Shown: positions 33,852-43,478, counted from the first letter of the stretch. The stretch is DNA of 64,000 nucleotides from Frigoribacterium sp. PvP032 (GCF_017833035.1 NZ_JAFIBM010000001.1:868001-932000); one strand, 5' to 3'. A program made the numbers and translations. Notes: generated from the letters alone by a model not told the origin.

Positions 33852-33915
33852 GCACCCGCGCGAACCGCGCACACCCGTCGGCGCGCGCGAGGGTCCGCGC
33901 GGGTTCGGCGGGTGC
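33852..33915. repeat. palindromic element, family A copy 4
   Basis: Same layout as copy 3 with the core GTCGGCGCGCGCGAGGGTCC. The rest of 33653-34014 shows no coding signal. Confidence 0.8.
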
Positions 33916-34014
33916 CGACGCCGCGAGCCGTCACCCCGTCCACGAGCTGTCGCACCCCGCAGCGGCGGGCGGGCCGGGGGCCGGCTTGGCTGGCGCGGCT
34001 GCGGCCGCAGCCGG

Positions 34015-34986
34015 CTAGCGCGCGAGCGTGTCGCGGGGGTACTCGCCGACGTGGTCGGCGTAGCTGGCCGAGAAGCGGCCGAGGTTGCCGAAGCCCCAGC
34101 GGCGGGCGACGGCGGCGATCGTCGTCTCGTGCGGCGACGCGGCGAGCAGGTCGGCGCGCACGCGGTCGAGCCGGACCTGACGGAGGTACGCCGACGGCGA
34201 CGTGCCGAGGTGCTCGCTCATCGCGAGCTGCAGGCTGCGGGTGTGCAGGCCGACGGCGGCCGCGACGTCGGACGGGCTGATCGGCTCGGCCGCGTGCGCG
34301 TGCAGGTACTCGAGGGCGTGCCGCACCCGGACCGTGCCGGGCGTGCGGAGCGAGCGGGGCACGTCGACGACCTGCCAGCGCCAGGTGCGGAGCACCGCCC
34401 TCGCGGTGCTCAGCTGGGCCTCCAGACGGAGCAGGGGAGGGACGACCTCGCCGACGACGGCCTCGGTGGCCCCTGCCATCGTCGACCGCCAGTCCGCGAT
34501 CGACTCGGCGCGGGGCGTGCTCGACACGTCGAAGGCGACGCGCTGCGACGGACCGCCGTGCAGCTCGGTCGCCGTCTGCTCGAGGAACTCGGTGCCGAGC
34601 CGCACGAGGTGGCTCTGCCGTGGCTCGAACTCGAACTCGAACGAGTCCTCGGCGGGGATGAGGAACGGCGTCGAGCCGTCGGTGTGGTAAGCGTCGGATC
34701 CCCGGTGCACCGTCGCCGAGCCGCTGCGGAACCACATCACGAAGTGCGTGTCCGGGAAGGGGACCTCGCCCTCCATGTGACCCGTGAAGTGCGACGTCTG
34801 CAGGGTGACCCGTTCGTCGCCCGCGGTGACGTACCGGTACGAGAACGGCGCCCCGGAGGGGCGGGCGTCGAAACGGCGCCCCCCGTGGTGGTCGGACCTG
34901 CTGCGGAGCACCTCGTGCAGGTCGGTGCCCTGGACGACCGTGCGGCTGTAGGCAGGCACGTCGAGGCGCTCGGACTCGTCCGGCAT
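34015..34986 (-). CDS. AraC family transcriptional regulator (paralogue 2)
   Basis: A 323-residue regulator with the same layout as the gene at 31022: sensing domain (TLQTSHFTGHMEGEVPFPDTHFVMWFRSGS), then double HTH (SPSDVAAAVGLHTRSLQLAMS, TTIAAVARRWGFGNLGRFS). The start MPDESERL at 34986 has an AGAGGAG site 7-8 bases upstream. It lies next to three short-chain dehydrogenase genes and may control one of them (inference). Confidence 0.88.
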   Translation of the reverse strand: MPDESERLDVPAYSRTVVQGTDLHEVLRSRSDHHGGRRFDARPSGAPFSYRYVTAGDERVTLQTSHFTGHMEGEVPFPDTHFVMWFRSGSATVHRGSDAYHTDGSTPFLIPAEDSFEFEFEPRQSHLVRLGTEFLEQTATELHGGPSQRVAFDVSSTPRAESIADWRSTMAGATEAVVGEVVPPLLRLEAQLSTARAVLRTWRWQVVDVPRSLRTPGTVRVRHALEYLHAHAAEPISPSDVAAAVGLHTRSLQLAMSEHLGTSPSAYLRQVRLDRVRADLLAASPHETTIAAVARRWGFGNLGRFSASYADHVGEYPRDTLAR

Positions 34987-35069
34987 CACGGGCTCCTCTT
35001 GTCTCTGCGGGGACTGGGCAGAACGAGGTGCATCGTGCCACACACCGCCGACGCCCGACCTGATGGCGG

Positions 35070-35912
35070 TCAGTCGTCGTGGTCGAGCGACGCCGAGAGG
35101 TCGCGAAGGGCGTCGATCTGCCGCTGCACCGTCGCCTGCTTGGTCTCGACGGCGCGCATCGCGTCGGCGCCGGCGACGAAGCGCGCGGGCAGCTCGGGAC
35201 CGTCCGACAGCGTGACGAGCGCGTCCGCCAGCTTCGCGGGATCGCCTCCTTGCTTGCCGTTCATGCCCTTCCAGCTCTCGATCGTGCTTGCCGTGCCCTC
35301 GGCGTAGTCGTCGACGTGCAGCTCGGGCCAGGTGGTCGACGAGCCCTCGACGAGCAGCTCGGTGCGGAAGAAGCCGGGCTCGACGGCCATCACCGAGATG
35401 CCGAAGCGGGCGACCTCGGCGGCGAGCGAGTCCGACCAGCCCTCGAGCGCGAACTTCGACGCGGCGTAGGCCGAGGTGAACTCGGCGCCGACGAACCCGG
35501 CGGTCGAGGTGACGGTGATCACCTGCCCCGAGCGCTGCTCGCGCATCACCGGCAGCACGGCGCGGGTCACCGCGAGCGGCCCGAAGAAGTTCGTCTCCAG
35601 CTGCGAGCGGAACTGCTCGGGGCTGAGCGTCTCGAAGTACCCCGCGAAGAAGTTGCCGGCGTTGTTGACGAGCACGTCGACTCGGCCGAACCGGTCGACG
35701 GCCTGGGCCACCGCGCGCTCGGACGCGGCCGGGTCGGTGATGTCGAGGGCGACGACGAGGAGGCGGTCGTGGGCTCCCACGGCCGACTCGACCGCCGCGA
35801 CGTCACGGCCGGTGGCGACCACCGAGTGGCCGGCGGCCAGGGCGGAACGGACGATGTCGGTGCCGAGCCCCCGGCTCGCTCCGGTGACGAACCAGACGTG
35901 GCTGTCGGTCAT
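35070..35912 (-). CDS. short-chain dehydrogenase/reductase
   Basis: A 280-residue NAD(P)-dependent oxidoreductase. TGASRGLG is the Gly-rich cofactor loop, VLVNNAGNF the NNAG strand, TSTAGFVG with YAASKFALE the catalytic Ser-Tyr-Lys, and VEPGFFRTEL the PGxxxT element. It starts MTDSHVWF with a GAAGGAG site. The long C-terminal part (WKGMNGKQGGDPAKLADAL) fits the ketoreductase/oxidoreductase subfamily common in actinobacteria. Substrate not known. Confidence 0.88.
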   Translation of the reverse strand: MTDSHVWFVTGASRGLGTDIVRSALAAGHSVVATGRDVAAVESAVGAHDRLLVVALDITDPAASERAVAQAVDRFGRVDVLVNNAGNFFAGYFETLSPEQFRSQLETNFFGPLAVTRAVLPVMREQRSGQVITVTSTAGFVGAEFTSAYAASKFALEGWSDSLAAEVARFGISVMAVEPGFFRTELLVEGSSTTWPELHVDDYAEGTASTIESWKGMNGKQGGDPAKLADALVTLSDGPELPARFVAGADAMRAVETKQATVQRQIDALRDLSASLDHDD

Positions 35913-36029
35913 GAGGTGCTCCTTCGTGAGAGGCGGGCGGCAGGTCGCCGCCGCGGGACTGTTCCCAGTCAAGACGCACGAGAGTGGCCCAGGGAGGCCC
36001 GCTCGTGAGGCGCCCTGCCAGGGCGCGTA

Positions 36030-36975
36030 TCAGGCGCGCGAGCGCGCCTCCGCGTCGACGAGCGCGAGAGACACGTCCCAGAGACGGTCGGCCGCCGCGG
36101 GGTCGAGCGCCCAGGCGCGGACGCCGTGCAGCCCGTCGACGATCTGGTCGACGACCTCCGCCTCGTGACAGTCGTCGAAGTAACGGCCCCGCACCTCCGC
36201 CAGCTCGGGCGCGGTGGCGAGCAGCACGGAGGTCGCCGCACCCTGCTCTGGCGTCTTGACCGCGTCGGCCGCAGCGGGCGGCGAGCACGTCAGGGTCCCA
36301 GTGCTTCTGCAGGCCCGTCCAGATGCCGCCGGGCATGCACGAGTTCGCCACGATGCCGTCGTCGGCCCAGCGGGCACTCGCGCCGACCGCGAACAGCGCG
36401 TTCGCCGTCTTCGACTGGGCGTAGGCGAGCCCGGGCTCGTAGCGGCGCCGCCGGAAGAACAGGTCGTCGAAGACGACGGGCGACCCGCCGTGGCCGCTCG
36501 ACGAGACGGAGACCACGCGGGCGCCGCCGGCCGCGGCGAGGGCGCCGTGCAGTCCGAGCGCGAGGGCGAAGTGGCCGAGGTGGTTCGTCGCGAACTGGAG
36601 TTCCCAGCCCGCCGGCGTGTACGTCTCGGGGGAGTCCATCACCCCCGCGTTCGCGATCAAGATGTCGAGCGGGCCGGTGAACTCGGCCGCGACGGCTTCG
36701 ACCGAGGCAGGTCGGTCGAGGTGCAGCTCGACCACGTCGGGCACAGGCCCGCCGGTGGAGCGGGCGATGTCGTCGGCGACCGCACGCCCCGCTGCGACGT
36801 CGCGCACGGCGAGCGTCACCCGGGCGCCGGCCCCGGCCAGGGCGCGGGCCGTCTCGACCCCGATGCCCGAGGAGGCGCCCGTCACCAGGGCCGTCCGCCC
36901 GCCCAGGTCGACGCCCTCGAGTGTCTCGGCCGCAGTCGTCCTCGCCCCGAAGGTGCTGATGTCGCGTGTCGTCAC
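36030..36975 (-). pseudogene. short-chain dehydrogenase broken by a one-base frameshift
   Basis: Reading from GTG at 36975 the product has TGASSGIG, LIANAGVM, SSSGHGGS, YAQSKTANAL and CMPGGIWTGLQKHWDPDVLAA, a normal SDR. At about 36280-36285 the frame is lost: the original frame continues into Arg-rich nonsense. Shifting by one base restores DAVKTPEQGAATSVLLATAPEL and ends properly at 36030. One extra C in the minus-strand run GCCGCCCGCTGCGG explains it. It is either a real pseudogene or a sequencing error. The C-terminal half is well conserved, which suggests a recent change. Confidence 0.85.
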
Positions 36976-37055
36976 GTGGTCCCTCTCGCTCGTTGCCGCG
37001 ACCCTACGCCGGGCCGCCGACACTTCTGGCCCGCGGCCCCGGACCGACACGGGAG

Positions 37056-37091
37056 CGACAAGACGACGCGTTCTCCCACGTCGTCTTGTCG
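37056..37091. repeat. hairpin, family C copy 1
   Basis: CGACAAGACGACG (37056-37068) pairs with CGTCGTCTTGTCG (37079-37091). It is shared with the hairpin at 38021 (CGTCTTGTCG). It lies in the divergent gap between the broken and the intact SDR genes. Confidence 0.8.
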
Positions 37092-37187
37092 TCATCGCGA
37101 CGGTTCGCCCGGCCGCCGTCCGGCCAGGAGCATGCTGGGGGCAGCCCCGGCGCAGCAATCCCGCCCGCCTCGACGGAAGGACCTCTC

Positions 37188-37982
37188 GTGCAGATCGACC
37201 TCACCGGCAAGACCGCCCTCGTGACCGGCTCTACCCAGGGCATCGGCCGCGCGATCGCGCTCGGCCTGGCCCGCTCGGGCGCGACCGTCGCGGTGAACGG
37301 ACGCACGGCCTCCCGCGTGGACGAGGCGATCGTGGGCCTCCTCGAGGACGCGCCGGGCGCCTCCTTCGTCGCAGCCCCCGGCGACGTCTCGACCGACGAG
37401 GGTGCGCAGCAGGTGCTCGCCGCCGTGCCGCACGTCGACGTGCTGACGAACAACCTCGGCATCTTCGCCTCGGCCGACCCGCTCTCGATCGACGACGACG
37501 AGTGGCGCCGCTACTTCGAGGTCAACGTGCTCTCGGCGGTCCGCCTGATCCGCGCGTACCTGCCGGGCATGACCGAGCGCGGCTGGGGCCGGGTGCAGAA
37601 CATCGCGAGCGACTCGGCGGTCGTGATCCCGGCCGAGATGATCCACTACGGCATGTCGAAGACGTCGTTGCTCGCGGTCTCGCGCGGCTTCGCCAAGGCC
37701 GCCGCGGGCACCGGCGTCACCGTGAACTCCGTCATCGCGGGCCCCACCCACACCGGCGGCGTCGAGGACTTCGTCTACGAGCTCGTCTCACGGGACCTGC
37801 CCTGGGAGGAGGCGCAGCGCGAGTTCATGAAGCAGCACCGGCCGCAGTCCCTCATCCAGCGTCTCATCGAGCCGGACGAGATCGCGTCGATGGTGGTCTA
37901 CCTCTCGTCGACCTTCGCGTCCGCGACGACCGGGGCCGCGGTGCGGGTCGACGGCGGGTACGTCGACTCGATCCTGCCCTGA
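37188..37982 (+). CDS. short-chain dehydrogenase/reductase
   Basis: A 264-residue SDR with TGSTQGIGRAIALGLARSG, VLTNNLGIF (NNxG), IASDSAV and the catalytic YGMSK. GPTHTGG and the C-terminal VRVDGGYVDSILP match classical 3-oxoacyl-ACP-reductase-like members. The 18-residue insertion after the catalytic region (DLPWEEAQREFMKQHRP) matches a subgroup seen next to regulators. GTG at 37188 follows a GGAAGG site. Substrate unknown. Confidence 0.88.
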   Translation: MQIDLTGKTALVTGSTQGIGRAIALGLARSGATVAVNGRTASRVDEAIVGLLEDAPGASFVAAPGDVSTDEGAQQVLAAVPHVDVLTNNLGIFASADPLSIDDDEWRRYFEVNVLSAVRLIRAYLPGMTERGWGRVQNIASDSAVVIPAEMIHYGMSKTSLLAVSRGFAKAAAGTGVTVNSVIAGPTHTGGVEDFVYELVSRDLPWEEAQREFMKQHRPQSLIQRLIEPDEIASMVVYLSSTFASATTGAAVRVDGGYVDSILP

Positions 37983-38020
37983 CCGCGCGACGCCGGGGGC
38001 GGGCCCGCGGCGCGAACCTA

Positions 38021-38072
38021 CGCGAAAGCGACAAGGCGACGTGATCTTCCACGTCGTCTTGTCGCTTTCGCG
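38021..38072. terminator. bidirectional hairpin, family C copy 2
   Basis: 23-base arms (38021-38043 and 38050-38072) pair with one mismatch around a 6-base loop. It lies between the convergent SDR and heme oxygenase genes and very likely ends transcription from both. Confidence 0.85.
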
Positions 38073-38108
38073 TCGCTCCGCCCGAGCAGCAGCGGCGGCG
38101 CGGCGGCG

Positions 38109-38768
38109 TCAGGCGGCGGCGCGGCGCGACCGGCGGTCGGCCTCGAGGCCGTCCAGGAGGCGGGTGTCCAGCGAGTGGGCCAGCGCGACCTCGGCGACCA
38201 CCGCCTCCTTGTCGGCGTCGGTCCACGGGGCAGCGTCGAGCTGTTCGTGGTAGGTGGCGCGGAACAGCGCAGGGTCCGCGACCTCGGCGAAGACGTAGAA
38301 GCCGACCCCGTTGACGTCGAAGCCGTAGTGCTTCTGCAGCAGCGTGCTGATGAAGCGACCGCACGACAGGTCGCCGAGGTAGCGCGTGTAGTGGTGGGCG
38401 ACGAACGCCCCGGCCGAGGTCGCGGCGACGGTCTCGAGCCTCTCGACGTACTCGCGAGTGGCCGGCAGAGCGACGACACGGTCGCTCCAGGCGTCGCCGA
38501 GAAGGAACTCGAGGTCCGACTCGAGAGCAGGCAGCCGGCTCATGCCGGTCGTCACGAACGGTGCGGCGACCGGGTGTCCGGCCATGGACGAGGAGGCGCC
38601 CTCGAGCGCGCGGTACACGAACCAGTACTGCGCCACCAGCTGGGCGTAGTCGTCGACGCCGCAGGTGCCGCGCAGCAGGTCGGTCATGAAGTCGGCGCCG
38701 CCGCTGGTGCCGTGACGACTGGTCGTCCGGGCCCGCAGGAACTCCGAGAAGGGGACGACGTCGGTCAC
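38109..38768 (-). CDS. hmuO: biliverdin-producing heme oxygenase
   Basis: A 219-residue enzyme that opens heme to biliverdin, CO and iron. Residue H19 (TTSRHGTSG) is the likely proximal ligand. The distal helix appears as YLGDLSCGRFIS, a close match to the LGDLSGGQ motif, in which the second Gly is replaced by Cys. Start is GTG at 38768 with a GCGGAG site. An iron-box-like inverted repeat lies about 80 bases upstream, so induction under iron starvation is likely. The product frees iron from host or environmental heme. Confidence 0.85.
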   Translation of the reverse strand: MTDVVPFSEFLRARTTSRHGTSGGADFMTDLLRGTCGVDDYAQLVAQYWFVYRALEGASSSMAGHPVAAPFVTTGMSRLPALESDLEFLLGDAWSDRVVALPATREYVERLETVAATSAGAFVAHHYTRYLGDLSCGRFISTLLQKHYGFDVNGVGFYVFAEVADPALFRATYHEQLDAAPWTDADKEAVVAEVALAHSLDTRLLDGLEADRRSRRAAA

Positions 38769-38848
38769 GATGGACTCCGCTCGGTCGGACGGTGCTGCTG
38801 GCGGGGGTGGTGCTCGAGACGGCGGGGCCGCCTCCTGCTCGATCGTAC

Positions 38849-38862
38849 TTAGGCGACCCTTA
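38849..38862. promoter_or_regulatory. possible IdeR/DtxR box upstream of heme oxygenase
   Basis: TTAGGCGACCCTTA is an imperfect inverted repeat resembling half-sites of the IdeR/DtxR consensus. It lies 81 bases before the heme oxygenase start in an AT-richer patch (ACTTTGTCG follows). Confidence 0.4.
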
Positions 38863-38891
38863 CTTTGTCGAGTGGTCGGGTTCCATCTTCA

Positions 38892-38992
38892 GCATTCAGG
38901 AATTCGTGGCCCACGGCTCCTGATCCGTGCACGGTTCAGGACCGAGGCTCCCCCCGCCGCGAGGATCAGGAGCGATCTTCCTGAATGAGGAG
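38892..38992. repeat. nested palindrome element, family B copy 3
   Basis: It begins ATTCAGGAATTC and ends TTCCTGAATGAGGAG, with TCCTGATCCGTGCACGGTTC inside. It sits in the divergent gap between heme oxygenase and the DUF3140 gene, followed by a G/A-rich run (39000-39035). Confidence 0.8.
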
Positions 38993-39064
38993 AAGAGAGG
39001 AGGGGGAGAGGAGGGGAGAGGGGAGAGGAGGGCATGGCGCGAGGGGCGGGGGCATGCTGGGCCG

Positions 39065-39409
39065 ATGGACGACGACGAGAAGAAGAGCATCCGCGACGAC
39101 TTCCACGACGCAGTGAACATGACGCCGCACGAGCTCGAGCAGTGGCTCGAGACCGATGAGGCGAAGGAGGTGGGGCAGAAGTCCTCCGACGGCGCGGAGT
39201 CGGTCGGGCACGACAGCGGCCGCAAGATCGTGGGCATCCTGCGCACGAAGGTGGCCGACCTGGGCGACGACGACTACGCGCACATGAAGAAGGTCACGGG
39301 CTACGTGCACCGGCACGCCGCGCAGGGGCCCGAGGGCGACGCGCACGACTCGAAGTGGCGCTTCTCGCTGATGAACTGGGGCAACGACCCGGAGAAGAAC
39401 GAGAAGTAG
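39065..39409 (+). CDS. DUF3140 family protein
   Basis: A 114-residue small protein. VNMTPHELEQWLETDEAKEVG, ESVGHDSGRKIVGIL, HMKKVTGYVHRHAAQ and WRFSLMNWGNDP are the conserved blocks of DUF3140, a family common in actinobacteria and often near stress genes. The function is unknown. Length is typical. A run of seven AGC triplets begins at its stop codon region. Confidence 0.85.
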   Translation: MDDDEKKSIRDDFHDAVNMTPHELEQWLETDEAKEVGQKSSDGAESVGHDSGRKIVGILRTKVADLGDDDYAHMKKVTGYVHRHAAQGPEGDAHDSKWRFSLMNWGNDPEKNEK

Positions 39410-39428
39410 CAGCAGCAGCAGCAGCAGC
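39408..39428. repeat. AGC trinucleotide repeat, seven copies
   Basis: Seven perfect AGC units start inside the stop region of the DUF3140 gene and continue into GGC-interrupted copies to about 39440. It could form a slipped hairpin. Confidence 0.85.
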
Positions 39429-39470
39429 GGCAGCGGCGGCACCAGCAGCGGCCGCAGCGCGACCGCGCAC

Positions 39471-39515
39471 GACGACGGCCCCGCTCCTCCGGGAAGGAGG
39501 AACGGGGCCGTCGTC
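39471..39515. terminator. bidirectional hairpin after DUF3140 and SRPBCC
   Basis: GACGACGGCCCCG pairs with CGGGGCCGTCGTC, with an inner CTCCT/AGGAG stem. The genes on both sides converge here. Confidence 0.85.
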
Positions 39516-39544
39516 GTCTGCGGGCCGGAGCCCGCCGGTGCGGG

Positions 39545-40000
39545 CTACGCCTGCACGTCGCCGCGCCAGGCGCCGTCGGCCTGGCCCTTCGACTCGATGT
39601 ACTGCTTGAAGTTCGCGAGGTCCTTCTTGATGGCGCGTCCGTCGGAGCCGATCGCCGCGCCGAGCTTCTCGAGCAGGCCGTCGGTCGTCCAGTCGATCTG
39701 CACGGTGACGCGCGTCTCGGAGTCGCTCAGCTTGTGGAACGTCACGACGCCGGCGTGGTCGACCTCGCCGCCGGTGCTCGTCCAGGCGACGCGCTCGTCG
39801 GGGTGCTGCTCGGTGATCTCCGCCTCGAAGGTCTTCTCGACCGGTCCGACCTTGACCTTCCACACCGTGAGGGTGGGGGTGGTCTGCGTGATCGACTCGA
39901 CCTCGTCGAGGAACTTCGGGAACTCCTCGAACTGGGTCCACTGGTCGTACGCGGTGCGGACGGGGACCTCGACGTCGATCGTCTCGATGGCCTGTGCCAT
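39545..40000 (-). CDS. SRPBCC (Bet v1-like) family protein
   Basis: A 151-residue protein of the START/Bet v1-like superfamily. VPVRTAYDQWTQFEEFPKFLDEVESI and VTVQIDWTTDGLLEKLG mark the polyketide-cyclase-like fold. The C terminus DLANFKQYIESKG is conserved in actinobacterial members often called Polyketide cyclase/dehydrase. The bound ligand is unknown. Promoter side: a 210-base gap to the next minus-strand gene. Confidence 0.85.
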   Translation of the reverse strand: MAQAIETIDVEVPVRTAYDQWTQFEEFPKFLDEVESITQTTPTLTVWKVKVGPVEKTFEAEITEQHPDERVAWTSTGGEVDHAGVVTFHKLSDSETRVTVQIDWTTDGLLEKLGAAIGSDGRAIKKDLANFKQYIESKGQADGAWRGDVQA

Positions 40001-40210
40001 GGTGTTCTCCTCTTGTCGTGATGTCGTGGGGCAGGCGGACGAGCCCTCGAGGGGCTCTTGCCTGCCGACGTGAACGGTAGGAGGCGCGGAGCGGCGGCGT
40101 CCACGTGCAGAGGCGATGGTCAGGTGCCGGGTGACGCGGCGTCCCCCGGCTCCCGGTGCGGGCGGGGAGCGTACTCGCCCCGTCCGACGACGTGTCGCAG
40201 CGGAGTGCGG

Positions 40211-40360
40211 CTAGAAGAGGCCCAGTGCCGTGAACACGCCCGCCGTGGCCGTCGCGGTCGCGGCGAGGGCGGAGCCGACGATCACGAGGAGGGTCACCCG
40301 GCGCTCCCGGTCGCCGACGGACCGGGCGGAGGAGGCACGATGTGGTTCGGGGTACGTCAC
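40211..40360 (-). CDS. 49-residue single-pass membrane peptide (paralogue of 43335)
   Basis: A GTG at 40360 has GGAGG 6-7 bases upstream and the frame closes with TAG at 40211-40213. The N-terminal half is polar. Residues about 22-49 form one membrane segment (TLLVIVGSALAATATATAGV). Across residues 17-47, 15 of 31 positions are identical without gaps to the 47-residue peptide at 43335-43478, both around DRxxxTL-V-SALAA-T-AG-A-G. The tight spacing, ribosome site and paralogy support it as a real gene. No known family was recognised. Confidence 0.65.
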   Translation of the reverse strand: MTYPEPHRASSARSVGDRERRVTLLVIVGSALAATATATAGVFTALGLF

Positions 40361-40485
40361 GGGTGCCTCCCTCAGGTCGGTCCCGGATCAGCCGGGCGCG
40401 CCCAGCATGGCCCTCCCTCGGCCGGAGCGCACCCACCAGTCCGGGGCACGTCGCTCAGCGGACAGGAGCGCCTGCGATCGGGAGG

Positions 40486-42114
<1,629 letters not shown>

Positions 42115-42157
42115 GTCCCCGAGGTTACCGGGCGGCTGCGGGGTCGGTTCTCCGGCC

Positions 42158-42233
42158 GCCCGCGACGACCTGCGCGCCCGCGACGACCTGCGCGCCCGCA
42201 ACGACTTGCGCGCCCGCGACGACATGCGCGCCC
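42158..42233. repeat. 18-bp tandem repeat, about four copies
   Basis: CGCCCGCGACGACCTGCG and variants (AACGACTTG, GACGACATG) lie in the gap between the kinase and MarR genes. It is not coding. Confidence 0.85.
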
Positions 42234-42249
42234 GGCCGGCCTGACGCGG

Positions 42250-42714
42250 CTAGCGCGCCGAGACGGGCGCGGCGGTCTGCTGCGCGGCGATCACCGAGCT
42301 GAGCTCGTCCAGGAACGCGCTGACCGCCTCCGCCTGTTCTGCGGGCACGCCCATCAGGAACTTCCGCACGTGCGGAGCGCTCGTGACCGTGTCGCAGGCG
42401 TCGCGCCCTGACTCGGTGGTCGTGACGATCTTGCGTCGGCCGTCGGCAGGGTCGGGGGTACAGGTGATCAGCCCCGCGTCCTGGAGGCGGTGCAGCAGGT
42501 TCGAGACCGCAGGAGTCGAGAAGCCGAGGGTCGCAGCGAGCGTGCTCGGCGTCATCGGCTCGTCGGTCTGCTCGGCGGCCAGCACGAGTGCGAGCGCGTC
42601 ACGCTCGGTCCTCGGCAGCGTTCCCGCCGAGCTGCGTCGATCGAGTCGCTGCTCGGTGATGCGCCACGCCTCGAGCGCGGCGTGCAGCTTGGCTGCCTGG
42701 ATCTTCTGGGGCAT
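42250..42714 (-). CDS. MarR family transcriptional regulator
   Basis: A 154-residue regulator. The HTH reads TPSTLAATLGFSTPAVSNLLHRL and the wing GLITCTPDPADGRRKIVTTT. A dimer helix follows (GVPAEQAEAVSAFLDELSSVI). It starts MPQKIQAAK. It lies downstream of, and in the same direction as, the four-gene small-peptide operon, 107 bases after it, so it is a likely regulator of that operon (inference). Confidence 0.85.
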   Translation of the reverse strand: MPQKIQAAKLHAALEAWRITEQRLDRRSSAGTLPRTERDALALVLAAEQTDEPMTPSTLAATLGFSTPAVSNLLHRLQDAGLITCTPDPADGRRKIVTTTESGRDACDTVTSAPHVRKFLMGVPAEQAEAVSAFLDELSSVIAAQQTAAPVSAR

Positions 42715-42821
42715 GCGGTCGGGTGTCCTCTGAGTGGTCAGGTCGTCGGGTGAGGCGAGTGCTGGTGCGGTGGTGTCGGGGCGTGTCGGGCAGGGCGGCG
42801 GATCAGGAGGAGCAGCGACGC

Positions 42822-42911
42822 TCAGTCGAGGTCGTCGTCGTCGATCGAGGTGTCGAAGTAGGCGACGTGGTCGACCGGCGCAGCGTCGAGGAGGCGGTCG
42901 GCGAAGCTCAC
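42822..42911 (-). CDS. 29-residue acidic peptide, tiny-gene operon 4
   Basis: GTG at 42911 overlaps the stop of the preceding gene by 4 bases (GTGA). It encodes VSFADRLLDAAPVDHVAY then an acidic tail with four consecutive Asp. It closes a chain of four genes that each overlap by 4 bases. Its size and coupling mark it as a possible peptide product or regulatory ORF. Unknown function. Confidence 0.55.
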   Translation of the reverse strand: MSFADRLLDAAPVDHVAYFDTSIDDDDLD

Positions 42912-43228
42912 GACGCCACCGCCATCTCGCGGTCGCCGCGGGCCGACACGGACTCGGGCTCGACGAAGAAGCTGCCGTAGGTGACCTCGACCGGCCGGGC
43001 CGCGTCGACGGACCTCGTGGTGCTCTCGATCGACTCGGCCATCGACGACACGACGTCGCGCACGCGGCGGCGACGCGGGTACGTCTCGATGCGGGCCGCG
43101 GGCACGGAGCGCTCGCGGACGTAGAAGCTGTCGAGCTCGGCAGCCGTGGGCCGCACGGCACCGCCGACGCGGCCGCTGATCGCGGCGACGAGGCCCTCGT
43201 GCGTGAGGCGACGCAGATCGGTGCTCAT
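42908..43228 (-). CDS. 106-residue protein, tiny-gene operon 3
   Basis: The largest member of the operon. It starts MSTDLRRLTHEGLVAAISGRVGG, with a basic middle ETYPRRRRVRDVV, an alternating helix (SSMAESIESTTRSV) and a C-terminal VTYGSFFVEPE. No membrane segment, catalytic motif or known domain was recognised. Its ATG overlaps the stop of the 37-residue gene by 4 bases. It may bind the peptides encoded beside it, but that is conjecture. Confidence 0.65.
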   Translation of the reverse strand: MSTDLRRLTHEGLVAAISGRVGGAVRPTAAELDSFYVRERSVPAARIETYPRRRRVRDVVSSMAESIESTTRSVDAARPVEVTYGSFFVEPESVSARGDREMAVAS

Positions 43229-43338
43229 CGGAGCGACTCCGACTCGAAGAGCTCGGCCAGGTCGAGCGGCTGGGTCTCGGCGAGGAGGTGGTGGCCGGCG
43301 TCCGACAGCGGTGCCGTCGCGGAGGTCGAGGCGCTCAT
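43225..43338 (-). CDS. 37-residue peptide, tiny-gene operon 2
   Basis: ATG at 43338 overlaps the 47-residue gene by 4 bases (ATGA), and its TGA overlaps the next ATG. The product starts MSASTSATAPLSDAGHHL and ends LDLAELFESESLR, amphipathic and acidic, without Cys. The layout is leader-like, but no modification site is obvious. Confidence 0.6.
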   Translation of the reverse strand: MSASTSATAPLSDAGHHLLAETQPLDLAELFESESLR

Positions 43339-43478
43339 GCGCCGGCGCCCATCGCGAACAGCATGCCGGCGATGAGGGTGCCGCAGGCGGCGAGTGCCGA
43401 GGTGGCGACGACGAACAGCGTCAGCTGGCGGTCGGCGTCGCGGATCTCGGAGAAGGTGGTGTGCTGCGTGGTGGTCAT
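43335..43478 (-). CDS. 47-residue membrane peptide, tiny-gene operon 1
   Basis: ATG at 43478 opens the operon; an AGGA-type site is close upstream. Polar N terminus MTTTQHTTFSEIRDADRQ, then one hydrophobic helix (TLFVVATSALAACGTLIAGM) and a Gly/Ala tail. It is a paralogue of the peptide at 40211-40360. A palindrome CTAGT-N7-ACTAG lies 116 bases upstream, a possible MarR operator. No family recognised. Confidence 0.65.
   Translation of the reverse strand: MTTTQHTTFSEIRDADRQLTLFVVATSALAACGTLIAGMLFAMGAGA

Noticed and set aside
42158-42233. CRISPR-like array from the 18-bp repeats upstream of the kinase gene
   Set aside because: The units abut directly, vary in sequence and no cas genes are present.
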